From positions 960-58,080 of the forward strand of contig DITK01000040.1 of the NCBI GenBank assembly GCA_002422785.1: DNA of 57,121 nucleotides, given 5' to 3'. The notes beneath the pieces were generated by a model. It was not told the origin of the DNA, ran no database searches, and was given only the letters and a program-made list of their open reading frames with translations. Shown piece after piece: positions 43,139-53,800 of the stretch. Position 1 is the stretch's first letter. The number at the start of each line of letters is the position of its first letter. Source of the DNA: Francisellaceae bacterium UBA6186. Its GTDB lineage: Bacteria > Pseudomonadota > Gammaproteobacteria > UBA6186 > Azoamicaceae. The position numbers and the translations under genes are program-made.

Positions 43139-43893
43139 ATACATCAAATCAAGAAAATAATAAAGTAGCATTAGTAACAGGTGCCAGCAGAGGGATAGGT
43201 AAAGCCATAGCTACCAATTTAGCGATTGCTGGTATCACAGTTGTAGGAACAGCTACAACTAAAATTAGCGTCGATGCGATAACTGCACATTTACAAACTT
43301 TTGGCAATAACAAAAGCTTTGGTGTGATATTAGATACTACCGATCCAGTGTCGATAGAAACAGCAATGAATCAAATCAATCAAGTAGCTAATGCTCCTCT
43401 TATTTTAATAAATAATGCAGGAATTACTAGAGACAATTTATTTTTGAGAATGACTAATGAAGAGTGGTCTAGTGTCGTAGAAACTAATCTTTCTGGTATG
43501 TTCCGCTTGACTAAAGCTTGTATTAAATCCATGTTTAAGTCTCGTTGGGGTAGGATTGTAAACATAAGCTCTATAGTTGCTTTTTCAGGTAACGCTGGGC
43601 AAGTTAATTATGCCGCAACAAAAGCAGGAATAGTTGGTTTTAGTAAATCTTTAGCCCAAGAAGTAGCCAGCAGGGGGGTGACGGTTAATGTAGTGGCTCC
43701 TGGTTTTATTGATACCGATATGACTAAATCTTTATCTGAAAATATAAAAAATCAGTTATTATCAAAAATTCCTGTTGGTAGATTAGGTTATGTTGATGAT
43801 ATAGCTAATGCGGTGATGTTTTTGATTAATGATAATTCTAGCTATATAACGGGCAATACTATTCATGTAAATGGCGGGATGTTAATGAATTGA
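43135..43893 (+). CDS. fabG: 3-oxoacyl-ACP reductase
   Basis: Reduces beta-ketoacyl-ACP with NADPH in each elongation cycle of fatty-acid synthesis. The 252-residue short-chain dehydrogenase shows the cofactor motif TGASRGIGKAIA, NNAGITRDNLFLRM, the catalytic Ser in VNISSIVAFSG, the YAATKAG (Y-x-x-x-K) and the C-terminal GNTIHVNGGMLMN. The start ATG overlaps the plsX stop (ATGA). acpP follows by 51 bases. Confidence 0.96.
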   Translation: MNTSNQENNKVALVTGASRGIGKAIATNLAIAGITVVGTATTKISVDAITAHLQTFGNNKSFGVILDTTDPVSIETAMNQINQVANAPLILINNAGITRDNLFLRMTNEEWSSVVETNLSGMFRLTKACIKSMFKSRWGRIVNISSIVAFSGNAGQVNYAATKAGIVGFSKSLAQEVASRGVTVNVVAPGFIDTDMTKSLSENIKNQLLSKIPVGRLGYVDDIANAVMFLINDNSSYITGNTIHVNGGMLMN

Positions 43894-43944
43894 AATTTTT
43901 TAAGGGATATAATTTTTAAATATAAAACTGGAGGCTTTAAAATT

Positions 43945-44193
43945 ATGAATACTGTAGAAGATAAAATTAAAAAAGTTAAGCAAATTATTGCTGAAAAATT
44001 AGGGGTTGATGAAATAAAAGTTGTGCCTCAAGCATCTTTTGTTGAAGATTTAGGGGCTGATTCTTTAGATAATGTAGAATTGGTTATGGAATTAGAACAT
44101 CAGTTTGGCATAGATATTCCTGATGAAGAAGCACAAAAAATTCAAACAGTAAAAGATGCTATAGAGTACGTGACCTCTAAAGTAGAGGCATAA
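43945..44193 (+). CDS. acpP: Acyl carrier protein
   Basis: Small acidic carrier of growing acyl chains. Its 82 residues include the phosphopantetheine-attachment serine in EDLGADSLDNVELVMEL and the typical IPDEEAQKIQTVKDAIEY. GGAGG at 43931-43935 provides a strong ribosome-binding site, in line with high expression. fabF starts five bases after its stop. Confidence 0.97.
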   Translation: MNTVEDKIKKVKQIIAEKLGVDEIKVVPQASFVEDLGADSLDNVELVMELEHQFGIDIPDEEAQKIQTVKDAIEYVTSKVEA

Positions 44194-44198
44194 TTTCC

Positions 44199-45443
44199 AT
44201 GAGAAGGGTGGTGGTAACTGGTTTAGGTATTATTTGTCCGGTTGGTAACAATATTACCACTGCTTGGACAAATATTTTGCAAAGTAAAAGTGGGATTAGA
44301 TTAATAGATTCTTTTGATAGTAGTAAACATCTCACTAAATTTGCTGGATTAATTAAAGACTTTAAGCCAGAAAATTACATGTCCCTAAAAGACTCAAAAA
44401 AATGTGATCCATTTATTCAGTATGGTATTGCAGCTGGGGTACAGGCTATTAGAGATGCAGGATTTTTAGATAATAATTTTATTAATATTAATTTAGAACG
44501 ATTTGGTATTATGGTTGGATCGGGAATTGGCGGCATAGGTTCGATAGAATCCAATAATTCTATTTTAGAAACAGAAGGACCTAGAAGGATAAGCCCATTT
44601 TTTATACCAGCTTCACTTATTAATATGATTTCTGGGCATTTATCTATTATGTATGGTTTAAAAGGCCCTAATCTTGCTATTGCAACTGCCTGTGCTTCTG
44701 GTACCCACACTATAGGGTTGTCGGCTAAACTTATTAAGTATGGTGATGCGGAAATTATGTTGGCAGGAGGGGCCGAGCGCGCTTCCACACCTTTATGTAT
44801 GGCTGGGTTTAATGCAATGAAAGCTTTATCAACTAAAAATGAAGATCCAACTACAGCATCTAGGCCTTGGGATGAATCAAGGGATGGTTTTGTATTAGGT
44901 GATGGCGCAGGTATGTTAGTTTTAGAAGAGTATCAGCATGCTAAACAACGTGGGGCTAATATTTATGCAGAATTAAGTGGTTTTGGTATGAGTGCCGATG
45001 CTTATCATATTACTAAGCCACCTAATGGTGCTGAAGGTGCTAAATTATCTATGCAATTAGCCTTAAATGATGCAAAATTAACAACTAAAGATATTGGGTA
45101 TATTAATGCGCATGCAACTTCAACTCCTATTGGGGATATAGAAGAAAGTATTGCGATTCAAAATCTGTTTGGAGACCATGCTAAAAAGATACTTGTAAGT
45201 TCTACCAAGTCGATGACGGGACATTTGCTGGGTGCAACTGGGGCAGTAGAAGCTATTTTTTCTATATTAGCACTACGGGATCAAATAGTTCCACCAACTA
45301 TAAACTTGCATAACCCTTCTAAAGAATGTTTATTAGATTATGTACCAAATTATGCAAGAGAAGTAAGTGATTTACGATTTAGCATGTCCAATTCTTTTGG
45401 ATTTGGTGGCACCAACGGAACATTGATATTTAACAAAGTTTAA
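44199..45443 (+). CDS. fabF: 3-oxoacyl-ACP synthase II
   Basis: Condenses malonyl-ACP with acyl-ACP to elongate fatty acids. The 414-residue thiolase-fold enzyme has the nucleophile Cys in ATACASGTHTIG, the catalytic His in NAHATSTPIGD and GHLLGATGAVEA, and the end SFGFGGTNGTLIF. Start MRRVVVTGLGIICPVGNN is typical. With fabH absent nearby, chain initiation may depend on another synthase or on malonyl-ACP decarboxylation by this enzyme, which is inference. Confidence 0.96.
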   Translation: MRRVVVTGLGIICPVGNNITTAWTNILQSKSGIRLIDSFDSSKHLTKFAGLIKDFKPENYMSLKDSKKCDPFIQYGIAAGVQAIRDAGFLDNNFININLERFGIMVGSGIGGIGSIESNNSILETEGPRRISPFFIPASLINMISGHLSIMYGLKGPNLAIATACASGTHTIGLSAKLIKYGDAEIMLAGGAERASTPLCMAGFNAMKALSTKNEDPTTASRPWDESRDGFVLGDGAGMLVLEEYQHAKQRGANIYAELSGFGMSADAYHITKPPNGAEGAKLSMQLALNDAKLTTKDIGYINAHATSTPIGDIEESIAIQNLFGDHAKKILVSSTKSMTGHLLGATGAVEAIFSILALRDQIVPPTINLHNPSKECLLDYVPNYAREVSDLRFSMSNSFGFGGTNGTLIFNKV

Positions 45444-45502
45444 AAACATCATTGGGTGTTTGGGGTTATTTAATTGAGGGAAATTATAAATAATAAGGAT
45501 TT

Positions 45503-46591
45503 ATGGAAAAAATGATAATTAGATTACTATTTAAACATTATTTATTGTGGTTAATATTATTAATAATTATTTTTTTTGGTTATTATCAATATAATAATTT
45601 ATATCATACACCACTTAATATTCAAGAAGTTATTAATCATAATAAACTTACTAAGACAGGATATTTATTGGATGTTTATCCTAAAGAAAGTTTTAAATCA
45701 GTATTAAATCGATTAAATGATGATAACGTGCTATCAAGTGGTTCTCATTATACTTTGTATTTTATTTCTAAGATTTCTGGAGATGATAGAAAAATAAAAG
45801 CTGGAGAATATTTGATTACTAATAAGACTACCCCGATACAATTAATGCAAAAATTAGTTGATGGTAAAATAGAGTTACATAAATTTTCTATTATAGAAGG
45901 TGTAAGATTTGAACAAGTATTGCGTGATTTGCAAAGTAACAAAGCAATTAATAACACGTTAACTCAATTTAATTGTAAAGATATCTTGCATGCGATAAAT
46001 AGAACTATGGATCCAAATATTTTGGAGTGTGAAGGTTTGTTTATGCCAGATACTTACTTGTTTGCTAAAAATACTAAAGATATAGTTATTTTACAACAAG
46101 CTTACGATGCTATGCAAAACAAATTGATTTATTTGTGGGAGAATAGTCCAAAAGGCGTGCTAAAATCTGCTTACGAAGCATTGATTATGGGGTCAATAAT
46201 AGAAAAAGAAACGTCATTAATCGATGAAATGAAAAGGGTATCTGGTGTTTACCATAAAAGATTAAAAATCGGGATACCATTACAAGCTGATCCTACAGTT
46301 ATATATGGATTGAAAATTTTTGATAGACCTTTAGTTAGAAGTGATCTTAGAGACGCATCTAAATATAATACCTATCTTAATAGGGGCTTACCACCATCTC
46401 CTATTGCAACTCCTAGTGTTGCGGCTATAGTTGCAGCATTAAATCCAACCAATGAAGAATATCTATATTTTGTAGCAAATGGATCTGGTGGGCATGTGTT
46501 TTCTAATTCATTATTAGATCATAACAAAGCAATTATGGCAATTAAAAATGCCAAAGATAATAGTCATAATAATTATTATATTAACAAGTAA
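45503..46591 (+). CDS. mltG: Endolytic transglycosylase MltG
   Basis: Inner-membrane enzyme that cuts nascent peptidoglycan and limits glycan length. The 362-residue protein has one N-terminal membrane segment (LWLILLIIIFFGYYQY), then a LysM-like region, and the YceG catalytic domain with the active Glu in IMGSIIEKETSLIDE, PLQADPTVIYGL and NRGLPPSPIATPSVAA. AAGG at 45495-45498 precedes the ATG. pabC, often between fabF and mltG, is absent. tmk follows by 8 bases. Confidence 0.93.
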   Translation: MEKMIIRLLFKHYLLWLILLIIIFFGYYQYNNLYHTPLNIQEVINHNKLTKTGYLLDVYPKESFKSVLNRLNDDNVLSSGSHYTLYFISKISGDDRKIKAGEYLITNKTTPIQLMQKLVDGKIELHKFSIIEGVRFEQVLRDLQSNKAINNTLTQFNCKDILHAINRTMDPNILECEGLFMPDTYLFAKNTKDIVILQQAYDAMQNKLIYLWENSPKGVLKSAYEALIMGSIIEKETSLIDEMKRVSGVYHKRLKIGIPLQADPTVIYGLKIFDRPLVRSDLRDASKYNTYLNRGLPPSPIATPSVAAIVAALNPTNEEYLYFVANGSGGHVFSNSLLDHNKAIMAIKNAKDNSHNNYYINK

Positions 46592-46599
46592 ACAATTGT

Positions 46600-47214
46600 A
46601 TGTTTATTACCATTGAAGGTATAGAAGGCTCTGGTAAAAGTACCAACGCTGCATTTGTTATAGAGTATCTTAATAATATAGGTATACAAGCATTACACAC
46701 GAGGGAACCGGGCGGAACTTTGATTGCTGAAAAAATACGTGCTATTTTTTTAGATCAATCTTTAGGAGAGCCTATCACTTGCCAAACTGAATTATTATTA
46801 ATGTTTGCTGCTCGTTCTCAGCATTTACACAATTTGATTATTCCAGCATTAGATTCTGGGAAATATATTGTTTGTGAAAGATTTACTGATGCCAGCTTTG
46901 CCTATCAAGGCGGTGGTCGTTATATTAAACAAGAATATATTTCATTTTTAGAAAATTTCGTACAGTGCGGTTTATCTCCAGATTTAGTATTATTATTTGA
47001 TGTAGATGTAAGGATTGCATTAGACAGAATTAAAGCACGTAGTAATATAGATAGGATAGAACAAGAAAAAGCAGATTTTTTTGAAAGAGTTAGAGCAGTT
47101 TATTTACATAGAGCTGCGGCCTATCCACAAAAATATTATATTATAGATGCCAATCAGGATTTGATTAACGTACAGAAACAAATAAACAATATATTATTAA
47201 AAACCATTAAATAA
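46600..47214 (+). CDS. tmk: Thymidylate kinase
   Basis: Phosphorylates dTMP to dTDP. The 204-residue protein has the P-loop FITIEGIEGSGKSTNAAF, TREPGGTLIAEKIR, VCERFTDASFAYQGGGR (substrate-binding DR-type motif) and a lid region with IKARSNIDRIEQE. Length is normal (E. coli 213). It is in the conserved mltG-tmk-holB series and ends 3 bases before holB. Confidence 0.96.
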   Translation: MFITIEGIEGSGKSTNAAFVIEYLNNIGIQALHTREPGGTLIAEKIRAIFLDQSLGEPITCQTELLLMFAARSQHLHNLIIPALDSGKYIVCERFTDASFAYQGGGRYIKQEYISFLENFVQCGLSPDLVLLFDVDVRIALDRIKARSNIDRIEQEKADFFERVRAVYLHRAAAYPQKYYIIDANQDLINVQKQINNILLKTIK

Positions 47215-47217
47215 TAT

Positions 47218-48105
47218 ATGAACAAAAAAACAATTGATTATAATTTAAAACAATTGATAAATTTAGCAGTTAAAGATGTGTTGTCTCATGCAATTTTATT
47301 AATTGGTGATTTAGACATCGGGTATGTTATTGCTAAAACATTTGCTAAATTTTTGTTGTGTAATGTTAGTTTAAAAAATATAAAAATCAATAATCATGAT
47401 TTAAATATAGTTTGCGATTGCTCTGCCTGCAAAATTTTTTCAGCTAACGGTCATCCAGATTGTTTTTTGATTGATTTAGGAGTTGATCAGGAAATAAAAA
47501 TAGATATTATTAGGGAAGCTAATAATTTTGTTAATACTTCGGGATATTTAGCTAATAGAAAAGTTGTATTAATAAATAATTTTCATAATATTAATAATCA
47601 AGCAGCTAATGCATTGTTGAAAACCTTAGAAGAGCCATCATTAACTACACAAATATTATTTTTATTGATTGCTGATAATCACAATTCATTACCCGCCACT
47701 ATACTAAGTAGGGTCTTGCAGTTTAATGTTTTCAATGCTCAAATAAACAATAATCAAGAATATAAACAATCAGAGATATTGCAAGATTTATATAACATTT
47801 GGGTGCAAGATACTGGTAATATTAGTAATATAATAGAAAAATGGCAATTATTACCTAAACAGCAATTAATTAATTGTTTATGGTTTATCATGACCAATAT
47901 AATAAAAACTTCAACAAACAGTCTTTTCTTGGAAATTAAAGGCAAAACATCACCAGAATTACCGTGGCAGCTGTTAGATAGTTTAAACTATATAAATAAA
48001 CTAATTAATTTAGGCTATCAGGTTAATTGGCAATTATTTTTATATAATTTTATTTTAACTAAATTTACTGGAGAAAATGTCTATGTCAGAAGAGCAAAAT
48101 TCTAA
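47218..48105 (+). CDS. holB: DNA polymerase III delta-prime subunit
   Basis: Clamp-loader subunit that helps place the sliding clamp on DNA. The 295-residue protein has a degenerate nucleotide site (AILLIGDLDIGYVIAKTFAK, lacking the Walker A lysine pattern, as normal in delta prime), a small cysteine cluster (CDCSACKIFSANGHPDC), VVLINNFHNINNQAANALLK and LEEPSLTTQILFLL. The sequence is strongly diverged, but position between tmk and the PilZ gene settles the call. It overlaps the next gene by 29 bases. Confidence 0.9.
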   Translation: MNKKTIDYNLKQLINLAVKDVLSHAILLIGDLDIGYVIAKTFAKFLLCNVSLKNIKINNHDLNIVCDCSACKIFSANGHPDCFLIDLGVDQEIKIDIIREANNFVNTSGYLANRKVVLINNFHNINNQAANALLKTLEEPSLTTQILFLLIADNHNSLPATILSRVLQFNVFNAQINNNQEYKQSEILQDLYNIWVQDTGNISNIIEKWQLLPKQQLINCLWFIMTNIIKTSTNSLFLEIKGKTSPELPWQLLDSLNYINKLINLGYQVNWQLFLYNFILTKFTGENVYVRRAKF

Positions 48106-48493
48106 GCAGAATGCAGCCGAGGGTACAGGTGATGTTCCATCCAATCAGACTTCTTCGCCGACTGCCCCTAAAGTAATATCTTTGTCTATTAAAGATTTGA
48201 TGATCCTACACACTGCTTATATGCCATTCGTGGCTCACGGAGGGTTGTTTATTCCAACTAAAAAAGCTTTTAATATGGGGGATGTTTTATCTTTAATGAT
48301 TTCTTTGATGGATGATCCTACTAAGTATTCTGTAGATGGCAAAGTGATTTGGATTACACCAAGTACCAGTAATAATAGAACACCGGGCATTGGGGTACAA
48401 TTTATTGGTCCTTGTGCTGATGATTTATCTAAAAAAATTCAAAATTATTTAATGGCTTTCGGGAAAAACAATGAAACAACTAATACAATGTAA
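48077..48493 (+). CDS. PilZ-domain protein
   Basis: A 138-residue (or 136 from the second ATG at 48083) protein with a PilZ fold, found after holB in most Gammaproteobacteria. The disordered N-terminal 35 residues are Ser/Thr/Pro-rich. The domain reads SLSIKDLMILHTAYMPFVAH, GGLFIPTKKAFNMGDVLSLM, KVIWITPSTSNN and GIGVQFIGP, matching the type IV pilus-associated PilZ proteins that usually lack the RxxxR diguanylate motif; no such motif is seen here. ATG 48083 is nine bases after GGAG, so it may be the true start. Role in pilus biogenesis is known from Pseudomonas and Xanthomonas; no pilus genes are in this window. Confidence 0.85.
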   Translation: MSMSEEQNSKQNAAEGTGDVPSNQTSSPTAPKVISLSIKDLMILHTAYMPFVAHGGLFIPTKKAFNMGDVLSLMISLMDDPTKYSVDGKVIWITPSTSNNRTPGIGVQFIGPCADDLSKKIQNYLMAFGKNNETTNTM

Positions 48494-48513
48494 TATAGAT
48501 TATTTAAATTTCG

Positions 48514-49326
48514 ATGTTTGTTGATTCTCATTGTCATTTAAATTTGTTGGATTTAGCTAAGTTGGGCCTTAGTTTGGCCGATGTTATCCAAAATGCACTA
48601 GACAATAAGGTTCATAATTTATTATCGGTTGCTACTGATTTAACACAACACCAAATTTTAACTAAGATTGCTAAAGAATTTCCTATAGTAAAAATTTCAG
48701 CTGGATTACATCCAGAACATGCAGCAAGTATGGTCGGATATAATTTTATAGATGATTTACTGCAATCGGCAGCTAATCAATCCGTAGTTGCAATCGGTGA
48801 AACAGGTTTAGATTATTATCATATTGATAGTATGGATGAGTCAGAGATTGCTAACAATAAAAAATTGCAACAAGCGGCATTCATTCAACAAATTCATGTT
48901 GCTAAAATTTTAAAAAAACCATTAATTGTGCATACTAGAATGGCTCAAAAAGACACTATTAATGTTTTAATTAATGAACAGGCACATATAGCCTCTGGGG
49001 TAATGCATTGTTTTACAGAAAATTGGGATATGGCTAAACAAGCTTTAGATGTTGGTTTTTACATATCTTTTTCTGGAATAATAACTTTTAATAGTAAAGT
49101 AGAAAAAATATTGGAAGTAGTAAAAAAAGTACCATTAGATAGGATTTTAATAGAAACTGATAGCCCGTATTTAGCCCCAGTGCCTTTTAGGGGTAAAATT
49201 AATCAACCAAGTTATGTGGCATATGTAGCTAGAAAAGTTGCTGAGGTAAAAAATATCCCAATAGACGAAGTGGCTTATGCTACTACTTTAAATTATCAAA
49301 ATTTATTTCAGAAATTGTTAGCGTAG
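48514..49326 (+). CDS. tatD: TatD-family metal-dependent deoxyribonuclease
   Basis: A 270-residue TIM-barrel metal hydrolase. Conserved blocks: FVDSHCHLNLLD (two His metal ligands), AIGETGLDYYH, IVHTRMAQKDT, GVMHCFTENWDMAKQALD, ILIETDSPYLAPVPFRGK and NQPSYV. The family acts as a 3'-5' nuclease and in DNA repair. The position after holB and PilZ corresponds to ycfH (TatD type) in enteric bacteria. It ends the nine-gene cluster; 197 bases without a gene follow. Confidence 0.93.
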   Translation: MFVDSHCHLNLLDLAKLGLSLADVIQNALDNKVHNLLSVATDLTQHQILTKIAKEFPIVKISAGLHPEHAASMVGYNFIDDLLQSAANQSVVAIGETGLDYYHIDSMDESEIANNKKLQQAAFIQQIHVAKILKKPLIVHTRMAQKDTINVLINEQAHIASGVMHCFTENWDMAKQALDVGFYISFSGIITFNSKVEKILEVVKKVPLDRILIETDSPYLAPVPFRGKINQPSYVAYVARKVAEVKNIPIDEVAYATTLNYQNLFQKLLA

Positions 49327-49523
49327 CACTACACCACTATAAATATTCTTAATGTAGACTGTCTATTGTAAACTCACATATTGTAGCTGTTGTCAATAAT
49401 ATATTGTTGTTAGTTGCCAATACATCACAAAAATAGTGATTGACCGAAAAGTTATTGAATGATATAAACTAAATCATATTTTTTTAAGGGAATATATTTT
49501 TTATAATAAGGAGTATTGCGATT
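49327..49523. other. Gene-free spacer before the accessory locus
   Basis: A 197-base AT-rich gap between tatD and the coiled-coil gene. It contains AAGGAG (49508-49513) at its end and no visible terminator for the tatD cluster. It marks the boundary between core genes and the accessory locus. No tRNA or repeat was found. Confidence 0.5.
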
Positions 49524-50747
49524 ATGAAAAAAAATAGTAATTCAAGTTTATTCAACGGTAGCTCAACCAAAAAAGAAGATAATGTTTTAAGAGGTTTAAT
49601 TCGTAGTTTTTCCCAAGGCTCTTTAGGTTCTTCTTGTGGAACTAATTTTAGTTCAGATGAAATAGATTCAGCTTTATCGAAACATGATGACAAGTTAGAA
49701 AAATTAGAATCAATAATTTCACCTTTGCTAGCACAAAATGACAAACAAAGGATCCAATTAGCAAATCAACAAGATGAAATTAACGTACTTAAAGAAGCAT
49801 TAAAAAATGCAGTAAAAACGATTATAGATTTTAAGGATACAACCAGCGCCAAGATGCAAGCTGATGCAGCGGCCCAACAATCAGTTATAGAGCAGCGTGC
49901 TTTAACTATACAAGCAGATTTAAAACGCTCTGTTACAAGTTTAAAACAGGAGCAACAAAAAGATAAACAAGAAATTTCATTGTTATATAGTCAAGAACTG
50001 TCAAGATTTTTAAATTTAGTGGCGTGTGGGGAAGAACAAAAGGTTAAACTAATATTACAAAATACTAGAAAATTAGCAGTTACAGCTGGAGATTTAATAG
50101 ATCCTGCCGGTAGAGAGTTTAAAAATATTACGGCTTTTCAATATGCTGTTTGGGCATTAGATTATCATATGTGGACTATGATCCGTAATTACTTGACTGA
50201 TGAACAAATTAGGGCGCAACTTGCTGGTTTGAATAATGGTTCGTGGATTGCAGAGTATGGAAATCAAGTGTCGTGGCAAAATTTAATTGATGCTTTACAA
50301 ATACATGCCACTATCGGTCATTGTGCTGCTCAAGATATAACCAAACATTGGTGTACGCAGGTAGGTGGTGAGCAATTGAAGTTACCAGCTCATGTTATTA
50401 ATGAATATATGCGCTTAGATCAGTCATTTAATCCTTGTCCAGATTTTACTGCTACTACTTTGCTTCCAAGAAGTAATGTATATGAGTGGTATCAACCATT
50501 GCATAATCGACCTCGTGGTGTAGGAAAAGCAACTTTAGGTGTTGATGCAGCGTGGTCTAGGGATGGACAGCCAGAATGTCGCTCTAGTAATTGGGCTGAT
50601 TTATATTGTAGTAGTAATGTGGTTGCTGTACGACCAGCTGTAGGAGATGCTGCAGCTTTAAATAAATTATTACAAGTTAGATTAAAACAAAGTTCTGAAC
50701 TGAGATTACAAACAGATAAAATGCCAGCACCTAAACCTAAGCCATAG
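49524..50747 (+). CDS. Unrecognised coiled-coil/ankyrin-like protein, effector-like
   Basis: A 407-residue protein with no signal peptide or membrane segment. Residues 1-50 are Ser/Asn-rich and disordered (SLGSSCGTNFSS). Residues about 50-155 form a coiled coil with alanine-rich heptads. Then FLNLVACGEEQKVKLIL and the stretch DPAGREFKNITAFQYAVWAL with DYHMWTMIRNYL resemble an ankyrin-like region that recurs, by memory, in Legionella Dot/Icm effectors; this link is inference. The last third contains WHxxQ-type conserved aromatic and Cys residues (CPDFTATTLLPRSNV, CRSSNWADLYCSSNV) and a short Pro/Lys tail. AAGGAG precedes the ATG at good spacing. It stands 82 bases ahead of the giant haemagglutinin-like gene on the same strand. 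Confidence 0.65.
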   Translation: MKKNSNSSLFNGSSTKKEDNVLRGLIRSFSQGSLGSSCGTNFSSDEIDSALSKHDDKLEKLESIISPLLAQNDKQRIQLANQQDEINVLKEALKNAVKTIIDFKDTTSAKMQADAAAQQSVIEQRALTIQADLKRSVTSLKQEQQKDKQEISLLYSQELSRFLNLVACGEEQKVKLILQNTRKLAVTAGDLIDPAGREFKNITAFQYAVWALDYHMWTMIRNYLTDEQIRAQLAGLNNGSWIAEYGNQVSWQNLIDALQIHATIGHCAAQDITKHWCTQVGGEQLKLPAHVINEYMRLDQSFNPCPDFTATTLLPRSNVYEWYQPLHNRPRGVGKATLGVDAAWSRDGQPECRSSNWADLYCSSNVVAVRPAVGDAAALNKLLQVRLKQSSELRLQTDKMPAPKPKP

Positions 50748-50829
50748 TATTGATCAAGGTATATTAAATAATTAGTAAAACCGTTAATTTAAAATTTAAT
50801 GAAATTTAATGTTTTCAAGGAAGTAGTTT

Positions 50830-53800
50830 ATGCTTATAAAATCACCAAAAAAACTTATTCCCAACGCAGAACCACAAACATCTATCAAAGAACATTTTAT
50901 AATATCTGTAAAAATAATTGAAAATAACAAGATCAGGATCCATTATAAAATTTCTGATCAAGAATGTGTAATAGAGCATCAGTTTCAATCAGATAAAGAA
51001 CAACTTACAATAAAGCAATTAATTCCTGACTGTGTGGCAGAGCTTTATATATTGCCGGATGCCTCGGTAATAATAGATGCTTGTGATCCTGAGGCTGCCC
51101 TAGTTGTTAAAACCATCTCAACAATTATGAACAATAGCAGCTTTGATTGTGGAAGATTAAAGCTTATTGGTAAAAATTTAAATTTACAATACAAAATTAA
51201 CGTCACTAACAGTTGCTTACTGTCGTTTACAGAACAGTTGGATAATTTTGGCACATTAAATATCGGTACTCAATTTATTTGTGAAGGCGCAAAATCTGGT
51301 AGAATAAATAATTATGGAGTTATTTCTGGTAAAGATCGCATGTCTTTTGACTCCATCGTTAGAGTAATGAATTACGGTTTAATTTGTAGTACTAAAAAAC
51401 TAATAATAAATTCTAACATTACCTGCAACTATAACACGATTTTATCTTTAGATGAGGTTTCCGCAAAAGCAGGTAAATTGTTTAATTTAGGAGTTATATT
51501 TAGTCAAAAAGAATTATTTATGCTATGTCGCAAGACTTTAATAAACATGCCAAACGGTATCATCGGCAGTAATACCGATGCTACTTTAATGAGGAGTGAT
51601 GGGCTTTCGCCAACTAGGGTGGCACAAACAAATACTACTTTCATAAATCAAGGTTCTATAGAGGCATTAAATACCGTAACTTTAACTAATTCTAAGGGTG
51701 TCGTTATTAATGAACAGTCAGGTAAAATCCGAGCTAATAAAATGTCTGTTGGTGGCCATGAATTTAGTAATTCTGGTTACATGTCAGGTGATAGTAAAGT
51801 ACAAGTAGTATTGTCAAATACTGATAGTCGTTGGTATAACACAAGTACTGGGGAAGTTAAAACTAAATATTTAGAGTGTGTTTTTTCTCAATTGTTAAAT
51901 GATGGTAAAATATATGCACAAGAAAATCTTGTTAGTCTTTTACGTACAGTCCATAATCAAGAACACGGGAAAATTATAAGTGACGGAAGGTTAGGGTTGG
52001 TTGCTTTAGAAAAAGTTATTAATGATTGTTTAATTCAGGCTGGCAAAGAACTAAGTATCCATACTTCCTGTTTGGAAGTCGGGGTCAATGGCACATTAAT
52101 TGCAAACGATATCTCAGTTATAGCCGATAAAGTAGATACTTCTGGTAAAATCATAGCTAATACATGTTGTGAAATCATAAGCAAGTATTTTAGCAGCTTA
52201 GAAACCAGTGAGACTAAATCTTTGGAACAATTGAAATTAATAGTAGAGCAAGAATTATCCAATCAAGGATTATTACATGCTAAAGAAAAGCTTTTGGTTA
52301 ATAGCCAAGGGCAAGTACACAATGGATTGTCAGGGGTTATATCCTCAAGCCAAGTAATTTTAGAGGCGGGGGAATTACAAAACGAAGGTATTATTAAAGC
52401 TGAAAGTGAATTAAAAATAAAGATATTACGTTATTTAGAAAATTTAGCATCAGCTAATATTAGTTCTTTAGAAAATTTAATTATTGAGGTTGGTGGTGTT
52501 GTTAAAAACTCAGGATTAATTTCCAGTGAATATCAAGGATTAATTAAGGTCAGTGAGGTTTTACAAAACGATGCAACTGGCATGATTCGTGCTAAAGAGC
52601 TCAAATTATCAGCTCATCAATTAGATAATTTTGGCACCATAGAGGCTCTGCGACAATTAAAAATAACATCTGATGGTGTTGTTACTAACTATCAAACTGG
52701 TAAAATAACATCTAATCAAGCCGTAGAACTGCTAGTTAATAGTTTACATAATCACGGTAGTGTTGTATCCAATAATTTAAAGTTTTTTATAGCAAACATG
52801 TTACACAATTATGAAACTGGAGTTATATCAGCGAATAATACTTTAGACTTAATTGGCGCAAAATTGATATTTAATGCAGGAGAAATATCTAGTCTACAAA
52901 ATATTGAAATTACCAGTACCGAAGTGCTAGAGAATATATCTACTGGTAAAATTACTGCCGTTAAAGGTTTAACTGCGATTGCTGAGTTGTTGATATCTAA
53001 CAAAGGCAAGTTATCGGCTCATGATGTTTATTTAAATTCTGCCAAACTACTGTTATTACATGGATTGCAAGATACGCAACATTTAACAGCCGCAGCCGAG
53101 ATTATGGATATTTACGGCAAAACCACCGCCAAAGAGATTAACTTAGAAGCTGATGTAATTGAAATAGATGGCACAATAACCACTGGCAGTTTAAATATAG
53201 AAGCTAAGAACTATTTGCATTTATTGAAAAATGGGGAAATATCTTGTTCAGATGCATCTAAATTATTATCTAGTGCTGGGTTTATTAATCTAGGAAAAAT
53301 ATTAAGCCAGGACAAATTACAAATTATTGCTCAAGAATTATTTCATGGTGTGGATGCTGTTATTAGTGCAGAACATGATTTATATTTAAAAGCTATAGAC
53401 ATGTATTTAGATGGTAACATACAAGCTAGTCAAAAATTATTAGTTATTGTAGAGAATGATTTTGTGTATAAGACCTTTAACCTAAAGGCAAATGGTGAAT
53501 TAAGTTTAACATTGTCTAATGGTAGTAGAATAAATCATGACATTAACACCCCAGGTGATTTACAGTTAGAATTTTTAACCAAAGAGGGGATACTATATAA
53601 TAACGCTAGATTACAAGCAGGTGGCGATGTAATAATTAATGAACCTGGGTACTTAATTGTCAATGGCAATTATAGTCAGAGGGCGTTAATATTAGCTAAA
53701 AAAAGTTTAGTAATTGATAGCGGGCAGTTAGTATTGCAGCAAGGGTTATTAAAGGCTGGACATCTAGATTTAACTAGCAAACAACAGCTAACGGTTGCTG

